From Fulvia fulva (Eukaryota > Ascomycota > Dothideomycetes > Mycosphaerellales > Mycosphaerellaceae), in NCBI RefSeq assembly GCF_020509005.1, contig NC_063015.1, positions 992,001-1,056,000 of the forward strand: DNA of 64,000 bases, given 5' to 3'. Positions 54,977 to 64,000 of this stretch are shown piece by piece (the stretch's first letter is position 1; each line of letters begins with the position of its first letter). The notes beneath the pieces were generated by a model. That model did not search any database and was not told the origin of the DNA. It saw only the letters and a program-made list of their open reading frames with translations. Both the position numbers and the translations under genes were made by a program.

Positions 54977-56233
54977 TTTGTGTTGGGCTGTGGTTTGTTT
55001 TGGGAGTTCTGGTGGAGGATGCTGTTGTCAAGTTCTGTTGTTGATGTGCTTGGGGTGAAAGCAAGGTACACTGGGAGAGATGAGCTTCTTAAACCTTCTG
55101 CCTACCATCAGTCCATAGTCGCTATACGGTGTGTATGCAAGGAAGCATTGTCAATACGAGAGACAGCGCAAAAGCTAGAGTGCGTCAACGTCACTTGGGG
55201 ATGTTGTCGGCGAGTCGCCGTGAGATGAGCTCGCAGATAATCTATCTTTGGCATCAAGCGTCACGATCAGCAGCAGGGTGGAGGCACGCCGGCCCAGTTG
55301 AGCTTCTTCATCCGTCTTGGCCTCATGACTGCATCACGTGTCCGTGTGTGTATTCTTCGGCAGGGCGGAAGAAATGGCTCGTTTCTTTGGTGTTCCCGGC
55401 CGTTCGCATTGAGATATGAAGTCGTCGTAGAGAAGACAAGTCGTGAACAGCAGGCATCATGTACCTTGACGAGACCGAGTTCTTGACGAGACGCAGGACC
55501 GCGGCTGCTCGCAAAACAAGGTATCGTTGTATACAGTATCGAGCTCGCTAGCACAGGGCCACTGCTTCTAGATCTTCCTTCTCTTCGCACCGAATGTTCC
55601 CTCTCTTTCTCGCATCGTCATTCAGCATTTCTGCTCAGGCCAAGTCGGCTGTTTAATAGTTGCATGGCGGTTCCATCGTTGACAACCGGGCGAGTCGAGA
55701 CTTAGCTCCATCGTACGGTATGCCAGGGCCAGGAAAGGTCAAAGTCTGATGGCACGAACACGAGATCTTTCGCAACAGCCAGGATCCAGCATCGAGGGCA
55801 GGCAAAGCGACGAGCCAGGTATCAGATGTCGCAGTGCTCGTCGTGCGTCTTCCAGAACATGCAAGCTGCCGCATGGCAAGACTGGGGGCATCATTGCCGC
55901 TGATACTCCTCTGCTATGGCTCTCGCAGAGTCTCCTTCGCTGCGCTGAGGACGCCTGTGAAGTGTTAATGCGATGATGTTGACAACAGAAGGATCAGGAA
56001 TCTGCAAGCCCCCGACCAGATCTCGGTACGGAGATCGGAGTTGGAACTCAATCGCAAGAAGCATAACTTGACGCCCTTTGTTTGTACAGTAGGAGTAGAA
56101 CGCCATGATAAAACTTTCATGTAATGCGAACCTGGAGTCCGTTGTGACGAAGCGTAAGTATCATCAGATAGCTACTTTCTTATTCTCATGTTCACATTGG
56201 CCCTTGCCGACACGAGGTTCGCCTGATACCAAC
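54977..56233. other. intergenic, no supported gene
   Basis: About 1.25 kb. Short frames on both strands lack domains. It contains the promoters of the secreted-protein gene (minus) and of the broken MFS gene (plus). No repeats seen. Confidence 0.4.
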
Positions 56234-57953
56234 ATGGCAACCCAAACAACCATCGAACTCCAGCCCATGGGCCGAGAAGAACAAATAGCAAAGACGATAC
56301 TCCCAGAAATTGCAGAATCATCAGAACGAACACTCGACTCCGGCCCACCAAGCTCAAGCCCACCCTCCACTCTCGACCACGAACCTCCCACCCCAAAACT
56401 CGCAACCTCCCGCGCCTGGATCGTAATAACGCAACTCTGCGGCATAAACTTCATCTCCTCCTTCAGCAACGGGCTCCTCACAATCGGCCTGCCCGAGATA
56501 TCCCGTGACCTCATGATCCCCTCGCAACTCTCACTCTGGCCCAACTCCGTCTTCTACCTCACAGCAGGCTCATGTCTTCTGCTCGCTGGCTCGATTGTCG
56601 ATGTGATTGGCCCCAGGCGTGTCAATCTGCCCGGTGCTTTGATCTTGGGAGTGTTCATTCTGGCATGTGGACTTTCGAGGAACGCGATCGATCTGGTCAT
56701 GTTCAGAGCGTTGCAGGGAATCGCGAATGCGATGATCATGCCACGTGCGGTGAGTATTGTGTCGACGAATATTGAGGATGGAAGACCGAGGAATATTGGC
56801 TTCGCTTAGATCTTTTTGGCGATGCCGTTGGGATTTGCGTTTGGTCTGGTGCTTGGTGGTGTGTTTCAGAATGGAACTGGCTGGGGGGTCGGCTTCTACG
56901 CTGGTGGTGCGACTGGGTTGTTGTTCTTCTTGGTCAGTATCTGGGCACTTTCTGCAGACCTAAGGCTTGTGTCCATGGAAGAAGTCATGAAGAGGCTCGG
57001 GACGGAGATTGACTGGGTGGGAGCTGGCATGGCGAGCACTGCTCTTGCTTTATTCTCATACGTTCTTGCGTGAGTGATCTGGAAGTAGTTTGATGTGTGG
57101 AAAGCTGACAAGCCATAAGATACTTTCCGCCGACACGAGTCGCATCGAGGACTCCGAAACCATTGGCCTGCTGATCTTCAGCATTTCGCTCTTGATCGGG
57201 TTCCCGCTCTGGATGCAGTTACAGCAGAAACGTGGCCGGCCCCCGTTGATCCCGAATCACATCTGGAACAATTGGTCCTTCACCAGCGTCTGCTTGATGA
57301 TACTCCTAGCAAATGCGGTAGTGAACTGCATGGAGCTCTTCTGCAGTTTGTTGTAAGTGTCCTGGTGTTGCGAGAATATGTCGACTTCGCTGACAGCACA
57401 TAGCTTCCAAGAAGTACAGCTTCTTTCAGCGATCGAAGCCTCGATTCGGGTCCTGCCACAGATCTTAGTGGGCACATCTCTTAACTTCCTGACTGGCGTC
57501 TCCGTCAACACAGTTCCAATCATGCCGGCAGTCGTGATCTCAAGTGTACTGGGCGCCGGCGCACCTCTTCTCATGGCCATCATTAACCCGAGCTGGTCAT
57601 ATTAGTTTTGTGCCTTCTGGGCTCAAATTCTGGCTCCTTTAGCTGTGGACATTCTGTTCACTGTTGGCACTCTTGTGGTATCATCGGCATTTCCTCAACG
57701 GACTCAAGCTATGGCGGGTGCGGTGTTCAGCACATTCTCGCAAATCGGATCATCGATCGGGTTTTGCGTGACGCAGGTTGTCTCCAGCTCGGTAACAGCC
57801 GAGTCGAGCTTTGAGAACAAGAGTTCGCCGCAGGCGCTGATGAAGGGCTATCGTGCTACGTTCTGGACGCTTTTTGCCTGGATGATTGCGACTTGCGTCA
57901 TTGCAGGCGTCGGCTTGAGAAAGGTTGGCAAGGTCGGGGTGCAAAGAGACTGA
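56234..57953 (+). pseudogene. DHA2-type MFS transporter gene with two in-frame TAG codons
   Basis: Starts ATG 56234 (MATQTTIELQPMG). Membrane helices appear in normal MFS order: AWIVITQLCGINFISSFSNG, SVFYLTAGSCLLLAGSIVDV with GPRRVNLPGAL, FRALQGIANAMIMPRAVSIV, GFAFGLVLGGVFQNGTGWG, and later ETIGLLIFSISLLIGFPLWM and DILFTVGTLVVSSAFPQRTQ. Homology runs almost to the end (AGVGLRKVGK). Two TAG codons interrupt the frame, at 56807-56809 (in NIGFA*IFLAMPLGF) and at 57603-57605 (in PSWSY*FCAFWAQ). Two introns (about 57072-57114 and 57355-57408) keep GT-AG signals. The frame is otherwise uninterrupted, so inactivation looks recent. Stop-codon readthrough is a remote alternative. Confidence 0.8.
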
Positions 57954-58112
57954 GGTCTCGGTCCTGGCACAGATACTACTTTAGAGGGTGCATTGGTTGT
58001 AGTGGATGGTCAAAAATGCTTGCAAGTCCCTAGACTTAGCTGGTCAGTGTTCACTCGCAGATCGGCATTCGTGGTTGCCTTACTCAGGCTCCTTCTACGA
58101 TGAATGTCCTGG

Positions 58113-58713
58113 TCAAAGCCGCGTTGCTCTTGTTGATGCGGCCTGAGCACTCCAATTTGCCGTATTGGTTATAGGAGGGTATACTGCGTCAAAGGCACCG
58201 GCACCATTCTCGCAGATGCATGCTCCAGATGACCAAAAGCTTTGTAGCAGTTCAATGTGTACAGCATTCTCAGCACGAAGTCGACCACATTCTGCGCTCA
58301 ATTCTCGGACTTTGGCTTGTAGCTCGCTGTTCGCGCCATTGCTCAATCGCAACCGCTCGTTCAACCCAGCGATCATGTCTTTCTGACGGTCTCGGCACTT
58401 TCGTTGGCTGCGAATCGTGAGCACGCGCAATGCAGACTGAGGGGCATGTTTCGTCTCACGCTTCACGATTCTGCTGCTTTCGTCGAAGCACTTTCGTCAC
58501 TGCCTCGTTGTAGCTGATATTCGGAGGCGAGGTCGAGGGCGAGGAGGGCCACGGCGCGGCTGCCGAGTGGTCGGCTGTCGCGGAATTGTGCTCCAAATCG
58601 TGCACAATGTCAGCTCGGATGGGATTCTGTTGGCTGTGCACGGAATGCATTCCTTGCAGCAGCCATTGCAATTCGGCCTCTTCCTGCGGTGTCAATGTCA
58701 TCGTCATGTTCAT
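58113..58713 (-). CDS. small bZIP transcription factor
   Basis: 182 residues from exons 58713-58460 and 58407-58113; the 52-nt intron (GTGAGA...TTCGCAG) cuts the basic region. Spliced, the basic region reads RRKQQNREAQRKCRDRQKD (about 77-95), carrying the bZIP signature N-x2-A-Q/A-x2-C/S-R. A leucine zipper-like helix follows (LNERLRLSN, then LQAKVRELSAECGRLRAEN). The N-terminal 75 residues are acidic then Ser/Pro-rich and could activate transcription. The C-terminus has two cysteines (GACICENG). The cysteine at the conserved R-K-C-R position, where many fungal factors have Ser/Tyr/Phe, is notable. It converges with the broken MFS gene. Target genes are unknown. Confidence 0.82.
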
Positions 58714-59828
58714 ATGACTGATCGAATCGAATGTCTTGTGTCGGCAGTTGAGGTGGCGAATCGTTGTCTTTTATACTGCCAGGGACGGCTGCTAAATTCC
58801 GTCGTCATGATGCTGATAGCAAGTGCTGGAGGAATGTTACATGCTGTGCATGCATGGACGCCAATAGACACTGCGACTTCGAATGATCTTCGATCGAGAA
58901 TTGGGACGAGGGGATCTCTGCGGTATGTCAATTCGGCTCGTGAGGCATATCGCTTCGGAGGGGTGTGCACGGCGCGAGGAGCGAGGAACATTATCGCCAG
59001 TGCTGGAAAACAAGTGTGTGCCACTGCGATATCACAGTGACACCTTTTGGTTGAACGTGCAAAGCACCTGCTCGGCGTCACTCTTGGCTGGCTGACAGCA
59101 CTATCAATGCGTGCGAAGCTCAGTATTCTCTTTCTAGATCTGTAATCATGGACGGTAGTATGGTTCGAGATGCAGGGGTTGCAGCTTCAGCTCGAAGCTC
59201 GATCAAGAAGCCTGCAGCAGCCACCTCATGGATGTTGGCGATCAAGCGGGATAGCAAGCTGCTGAGTAGTACATCGAGAGCTCATGCACATCAACCCTAC
59301 ATGGGTCGTCCGATTTGTGCGAGCATAGGAAGCCACCCTTGTAGGGTCAGTCATTGTGCTGCAGGACGCTGTTCGGGTAGTCGGTGATGACTCGGGAGGC
59401 CTTCAGCTTGAGCGCTCTCGCTTGGTAAGTGCATGTATGCAAGTAGGCCAAAGTAGTGGCTATAGCTTGGAGCAGGTATGGTCATGGCTAATGTGACGTT
59501 CGCATTCTCGCGAGACGCTGTGGCTGTTATGTATGGCTCTCTTCCATGCCGTCGATAGGTGCCGTTGCCATTATCACTGCCGGACACGAATTCCGATGTA
59601 GGTCGCCATGGCAAGCAGATTTGAGCAATTGATTGTGTTGATGTGGTGTTCATGTAAAGAAGAAGATAGTGTTCCAACCGAACGATCGGAAGCAACGTCT
59701 CGGAATTTGGGAGCTGTCACGTGCCAGTCGAAAGCCTCGCCCTCCAGTCTCTGCCGAAGTTTAATCCTTGACGCGCGCAACAACACCCGTGGACCATTCA
59801 ACTTTCACATCACCATCGAAAGTAGTAT
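58714..59828. other. intergenic, no supported gene
   Basis: About 1.1 kb between divergent bZIP and 2EXR-like genes. Frames here are short and without domains. Presumed promoters at both ends. Confidence 0.4.
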
Positions 59829-60648
59829 ATGATGGAGCAGTCCACTATGTCCGCACAGCCGGCATCTGCTCCTGCTACGAAGCAACCTACGGGCTTCTTT
59901 GACTTGCCACAAGAATGCCGTGACATGGTATACCTGCAATTTCGGCCTTTTGCTTACTTCGACATAACTCAGCAGCCTAAAGCGATCCACCAGCCGAGCA
60001 TTGCAAAAGTCTCACGCCAGGTCCGCGCAGAGTGCCTTGATATCTTCTATGGCGACAGCAAGTACGCTGATGTCATGCCCTACTTGATCACCGAAGCTGA
60101 CTGGAAGCAGATTCATGCTGGACATGCGTGGCTGGAAGCACTCGGCATACCCCAAGTCGTGGACTCCCAACAAGATTTTCGACGAATGGATCATGTCGCT
60201 TGGCGACGAGAATACTGCGAGGCTCCGCAACGTGTGGTTTTATCTGAACAACTCCATGGTCGCATTTACCATCCGCAACGACAAGCCTCGCATCACGTTC
60301 AAGTTCAAGCAGACCCGCAGCGGCAGTTCGTACGCCGAGATTGCTGAAGATGCACCGTCAGGTCACACATTCAAGATCGCCATGGAACGTGCTCGCGCTC
60401 GTCTTACATATCGCGTCAACGAGGTTATGGATGCAGTCAAAGAGCGACCGCTCACTGTCACGGACTACAAGGGGTTATGTAAGCTGGTGGAAGACATCAA
60501 GCCTACGCTCTGCACCCGCATCGGCATCGGCTGGAAAGGTGCTGTGCTCGACAAGGATCCATCTGTTCACACGAATGTCAACATCCATCGCAAGCAGTGC
60601 ACTGAGTGTGGGTACTATCGCATCGGCGATAGCATGACTTCCAACTAA
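59829..60648 (+). CDS. 2EXR/F-box-like protein with a probable frameshift
   Basis: The N-terminal frame from ATG 59829 gives FFDLPQECRDMVYLQFRPF and PSIAKVSRQVRAECLDIFYG, the classic 2EXR pattern of fungal F-box-like proteins. After ~105 codons the conserved text moves to the +1 frame: IFDEWIMSLGDENTARLRNV and WFYLNNSMVAFTIRNDKPRI, then a C-terminal region with ARARLTYRVNEVMDAVKERP and two cysteines in QCTECGYYRIGD. The switch lies between about 60100 and 60170. I find no GT-AG pair that bridges it in the right phases. It is therefore either a single-base indel (mutation or sequence error) or a non-standard intron. Function of 2EXR proteins is largely unknown. Confidence 0.6.
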
Positions 60649-61185
60649 GGAATGAGAATCGATGATACTGCGGAGATGTTGTAATTGTAAGTGTATGAGG
60701 CCAAAGAGGCGTTGATCGTCTGCGTGGCTGCTACAATCCAAGCTGTAACAAGAACACTGAACAATGCACGCCTGCTGTGCTGTACCAGGTCGGCTTTGTT
60801 CCCCCTCACTTCTCTTGTCATTCCTCTCAAAGGTCCGTTACACTGAATTCCAATAGATCAATCTCCATCTTACAAATACTGGCTGAGGCGTCAATGTCGC
60901 ACGACGACGAAGCTGGTAATCATTAACGAGTCTGACCAAACACGAAGACGGGTCACGTGTTGACGCGCCACGACCGCGGTGCTGGCTCCGGTTCTTCAAA
61001 GCTTGTCCCAGCATCCTGGTATGATATCACAATTACCTCGAAGCTTGACGCAGCTCGAGCTCCACAACTGTTTGCTGCCGTTTAATCCGGACGATACAAG
61101 AGATGATGCTGCTGCTCTGCATAGCACATTCGTTGACCATGCCTATCTGAAGCTTAACGCCCCGACTACAACATCATCAGAAATC
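60649..61185. other. intergenic with in-frame upstream ATG for the 6PGDH homologue
   Basis: About 540 bp. From ATG 61021 an in-frame stretch (MISQLPRSLTQLELHNCLLP...) leads directly into the 6PGDH-like frame, so translation might start 55 codons earlier. Nothing else recognised. Confidence 0.4.
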
Positions 61186-62733
61186 ATGGCAAACCACCCA
61201 GAAATCAAGAAGCTCGCCATGATAGGCTGTGGCTCAATGGGTGGCGGTATGGCTTTGCTGTTTGCAGAGAACGGCTGCGAGGTTTCATTGCAGGATCCAT
61301 CCAACGAAGCCATGGACAAGGTCATTGAGCAAGGCAAGAAAGACAGGGTTCCTAGCAAGATCTCCAAGTACTCGGACTACAAGAGCCTCTGCGAGAGCCT
61401 AGACGACACGAAGGTGTTTGTATGGTCGTTACCACATGGTCACGTTGGCGACAGTGTACTTGATGGCTTGATGCCATACTTGAAGCGAGGCGACATCATC
61501 ATCGACGCTGCCAACGAGCACTGGCAAAACACCGAGCGGCGAATTGGAAAGTGCCATCCAAAGGGCATTCGATATGTTGGTATGGGTGTCAGTGGAGGCT
61601 ACCAGGCAGCGTGAGTCCCTCTTTGATCGACCAATAAGAAAACCACTGATCATGTCAATAGACGACGTGGGCCATCGATGTGTCCTGGCTCCGATTCCGA
61701 AAGCCTTGACATCGTCTTACCACTTCTCAAGAAGGCTGCAGCCAAGGCCCCAGATGGTTCGCCATGCGTAGGCAAGATCGGCACCGGCGGAGCAGGCCAC
61801 TATTGCAAGATGATCCACAACGGCATCGAGCATGGCATGATGTCCGCCATCTGCGAAGCCTGGGGCATCATGGAGCGCGGCTTGGGCATGTCCCTCGACG
61901 AAATCGGCGCAGAACTGCATCGCTGGAACAAATCTGGCGAGCTGCAAGGCACCTTCCTCGTCCGCATCGGCGCCGACATCTGCCTCACCAAAGACGGCAA
62001 GGGCAACCGCGTCCTGGACTCCGTGGAAGACAAAGTAGTCCAAGACTTTACCGGCGAAGAAGGAACCGGAATCTGGTCCAACACCGAAGCCGTAATGCAC
62101 CACGTCCCAGCTCCAACCCTCACATCAGCCCATTACCTCCGCCTCGCATCCGGCGACCGGCATCAGCGCACTACAGTCAAGAAGACCTTCGGCAGCGACT
62201 ATCCACCCCAGAAACTCTCAGTCCAAGACAAGAAACAATTCCTCGAAGACCTCCGCATGGCCGTCTACGGCGCATGTCTAGCCTCCTACGTCCAAGGCAT
62301 GAACATCATCGACAAAGCCGACAAAGAAAACCACTTCAACGTCGACTACTACCAGCTCCTCCAAATCTGGCGCGCAGGCTGCATCATCCAAGCCGACTAC
62401 ATCTCTTCGAAGCTCCTGATGCCAATCTACAAGAACTATGCCAAGAAGCAGGCCAAGAATCCCCTCTACGAGCCCGACGTGGCGGCAGACCTGAAGAAGA
62501 GCTTTACCCCGCTGAAGAAGATTGTGCTTCAGGCGGCGGAGAAGGATCATCCAGTCCCGTCTCTGAGTGCTACGTTGGAGTATCTCAAGTATCAGACGAG
62601 CACGAACTTGCCGACGAGCTTTTATGAGGCGGAGCTGGATTACTTTGGCAAGCATATGTATGATCGCAAGGATGATGATGTGGCGGGTCTGCCGACTACT
62701 GGCAAGTACCACTTTGAGTGGAAGCCGGCGTGA
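61186..62733 (+). CDS. 6-phosphogluconate dehydrogenase homologue (decarboxylating type)
   Basis: NADP(H)-linked beta-hydroxyacid dehydrogenase. Exons 61186-61610 and 61662-62733 join over a 51-nt intron (GTGAGT...CAATAG) and total 498 residues, the length of classical 6PGDH. The dinucleotide loop is IGCGSMGGGMALL (about 13-25). The catalytic Lys and His-Asn are in GGAGHYCKMIHNGIEHG (Lys191, His194, Asn195), followed by MMSAICEAWGIMERGLGMS. The substrate-binding C-terminal region has LQIWRAGCIIQADYIS and LPTSFYEAELDYFGKHMYDR, in place of the LR-GCIIR and QRDYFGAH forms of true Gnd. The N-terminal DANEH motif reads IDAANEHWQNTERR. It is thus a clear homologue but diverged, probably a paralogue beside the pentose-phosphate enzyme. 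The true pathway is not proven. Confidence 0.85.
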
Positions 62734-63294
62734 GCGCTTCTTTGCTCAAGTGAGATACAGTACATGTGTACATGAACGACGATGTAGATGATGGTGTAGA
62801 TTGGTGTGTAACATTGAAAAGTGTTTGTGCCAGAATTGCCGTGGGATCGCATCGCATCAGGGTCGGTCTCTCAAACGTGAACACACGACCATGTCACGCA
62901 TTCGGGCTTATTGGCATGAGGAGCACAGTGGCACAAGGAGAAAGATAGTGGCGACAGCAAAACTGTCTTTTGAAGGGTGTTTTCATGTATCATACAATTA
63001 CGAGATTCGCTCGTGCGTGCGCCGCGCTATAACGCTCAATCTCATCGGGGAGGATAACCACCTCTTGTGTCCCTGATTCCCACTGGGCCCATGATCCGAA
63101 ACGCCTTTTCCCAATGCTGCCCAAAGGCCCCAAAAACGCCCAGCCCAAGTGTCCCAATGTGGTATCGTTCGCAGTAAAAGTAGTATGCAATCAAGGTCCC
63201 AAGTACTAGCCCCTCAAGCCTGATCCAAGCCTGAAGTCATTCCCTAACGAACCCAATCTCATTTTCAAGTGTTTTGTCCATTTCCAATTCTTTC
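62734..63294. other. convergent 3' region, nothing recognised
   Basis: About 560 bp between the 6PGDH-like stop and the stop of the partial serine-rich gene. No motif worth naming. Confidence 0.35.
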
Positions 63295-64000
63295 CTAACG
63301 CCAAGCAGCCTTACTGTTCGGACGCACAGCACTGCCGGGGAGAACGCTGCTGACTCGCGATGTAGGACGATTGACTGGTGGTGTATCGCGTGGCGTACCG
63401 CCAAGGTCAAACATGCTGCGGCGCGCAGTAAGCGGCAGAGTTCCCTTGGTGATCGGCTGAACGCGAGGTGACAGAATGCTGGAGCGTGAAGAGTCGTCGC
63501 GGTGCGATGTGACGAAGCGACGAGCGTGCGAGGCCGAAAAGACAGTGTTGGAGTCCGATGATGGCGAAGTTGCAGCAGTTGGTGAACGGCGGCGAGCGAT
63601 GCTCTCCCGAGTGCTGCGTTGACGTGTTGGGATGCCTCCACCGACAGACGAACGTGAGTGTCTCTTGCCCTTGTGCATTGCCGAGCGTATCTGCTGTGCG
63701 GCTTCCTTGTCGGAGAAGGTATTGTTCTCAAGATCGGAATGGATCTCTGACGTATCTTGCACCTGTTCTGCATTTAGTGTCGGTGGCGCCAGTGGAGGGC
63801 TCGAATCGTCTGGGGAGGGAAGGGTATGCGGCGCTCGGTTTCCGTTCATCTCGCGAAGTGGGCTCGACTCCTCGTCACTACTATACGAACCTGAAATTGC
63901 AGTAGGACGGTTGGTGGCATTATTAAGACCGGGTGGGGGCATCATAGGAGATCCATCTGCCTTCTTAGACAAGAAGCCATTGGCAAAGCGGCTAGAGACC
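63295..64000 (-). CDS. C-terminal part of a Ser/Pro/Arg-rich protein, truncated by the window edge
   Basis: The minus-strand frame is open at the right edge (SSRFANGFLSKKADG...) and runs 230+ residues to a stop at 63295. Composition is low complexity: Ser, Pro, Arg and Thr, with basic patches (MHKGKRHSRSS, ESIARRRSP) and many S/T-P sites, ending LPGSAVRPNSKAAWR. There is no domain in the visible part. The pattern is that of a phosphorylated regulatory tail. Start and identity lie outside the window. Confidence 0.55.
   Translation of the reverse strand, partial: VSSRFANGFLSKKADGSPMMPPPGLNNATNRPTAISGSYSSDEESSPLREMNGNRAPHTLPSPDDSSPPLAPPTLNAEQVQDTSEIHSDLENNTFSDKEAAQQIRSAMHKGKRHSRSSVGGGIPTRQRSTRESIARRRSPTAATSPSSDSNTVFSASHARRFVTSHRDDSSRSSILSPRVQPITKGTLPLTARRSMFDLGGTPRDTPPVNRPTSRVSSVLPGSAVRPNSKAAWR

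Noticed and set aside
61764..62627. 287-codon plus-strand frame rich in Arg/Pro/His
   Set aside because: Second-frame shadow of the GC-rich 6PGDH-like exon; composition is typical of an out-of-frame reading.

Overview
This window is nuclear DNA from a filamentous ascomycete (Pezizomycotina). Most genes carry short GT-AG introns (about 43-180 nt, several of exactly 51 nt) with CTAAC or CTGAC-like branch sites. The families are typical of that group: a Zn2Cys6 regulator, a heme-thiolate peroxygenase, an NtaA-type FMN monooxygenase, an MNN2-type mannosyltransferase, MRP/ABC-C and MFS transporters, 2EXR/F-box-like proteins and a Fot1/pogo transposon. An Alt a 1-like secreted protein and the general flavour suggest Dothideomycetes, but that placement is inference. 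No rRNA, tRNA, CRISPR or prokaryote-style operon was seen. Genes are individually transcribed; strand runs are not operons. Layout. 1-5 kb: a Zn2Cys6 transcription factor and a small SnoaL/NTF2-like protein. 5-10.7 kb: a gene-poor block holding an apparently complete Fot1/pogo transposon (6874-8771, TA target duplication, 66-bp inverted repeats, intact DD35D transposase) and a small family of decayed repeats. 10.7-24.3 kb: mostly minus-strand genes: a single-pass surface protein, an aldehyde dehydrogenase, an RNase III-like protein, a secreted peroxygenase with a proline-rich tail, a small coiled-coil protein, an Nbp2/Skb5-type SH3 adaptor, a bacterial-type DUF3253 protein (plus strand) and an FMN monooxygenase. 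24.3-36.3 kb: a poly-lysine small protein on a 35-unit triplet repeat, a Golgi mannosyltransferase, a coiled-coil protein, a large ubiquitin-conjugating enzyme with a poly-aspartate insert, the 5' remnant of an MFS gene and an F-box-like gene. 36.7-46 kb: a 1295-residue WD40-like protein ending in a CaaX motif, an ERCC6L2-like SNF2 ATPase and a four-exon proline-run protein that has to be assembled by splicing. 46.8-54 kb: a full-length MRP-type ABC transporter and malic enzyme. 54.5-64 kb: an Alt a 1-like secreted protein, a DHA2-type MFS gene broken by two in-frame TAG codons, a bZIP factor, a frameshifted 2EXR-like gene, a 6-phosphogluconate dehydrogenase homologue and the C-terminal part of a serine-rich protein that runs off the window. 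Functional picture. There is a set of oxidative and NADPH-linked activities (peroxygenase, FMN monooxygenase, aldehyde dehydrogenase, malic enzyme, 6PGDH homologue) and of export functions (ABC-C, two dead MFS genes), but they are scattered among housekeeping genes and I see no biosynthetic core enzyme, so I do not call a metabolite cluster. Exon boundaries were read by eye from splice signals and frame continuity. Where spliced lengths divide by three and motifs join cleanly (peroxygenase, FMN monooxygenase, ALDH, E2, SH3 adaptor, bZIP, 6PGDH homologue, proline-run protein) I consider the models reliable.
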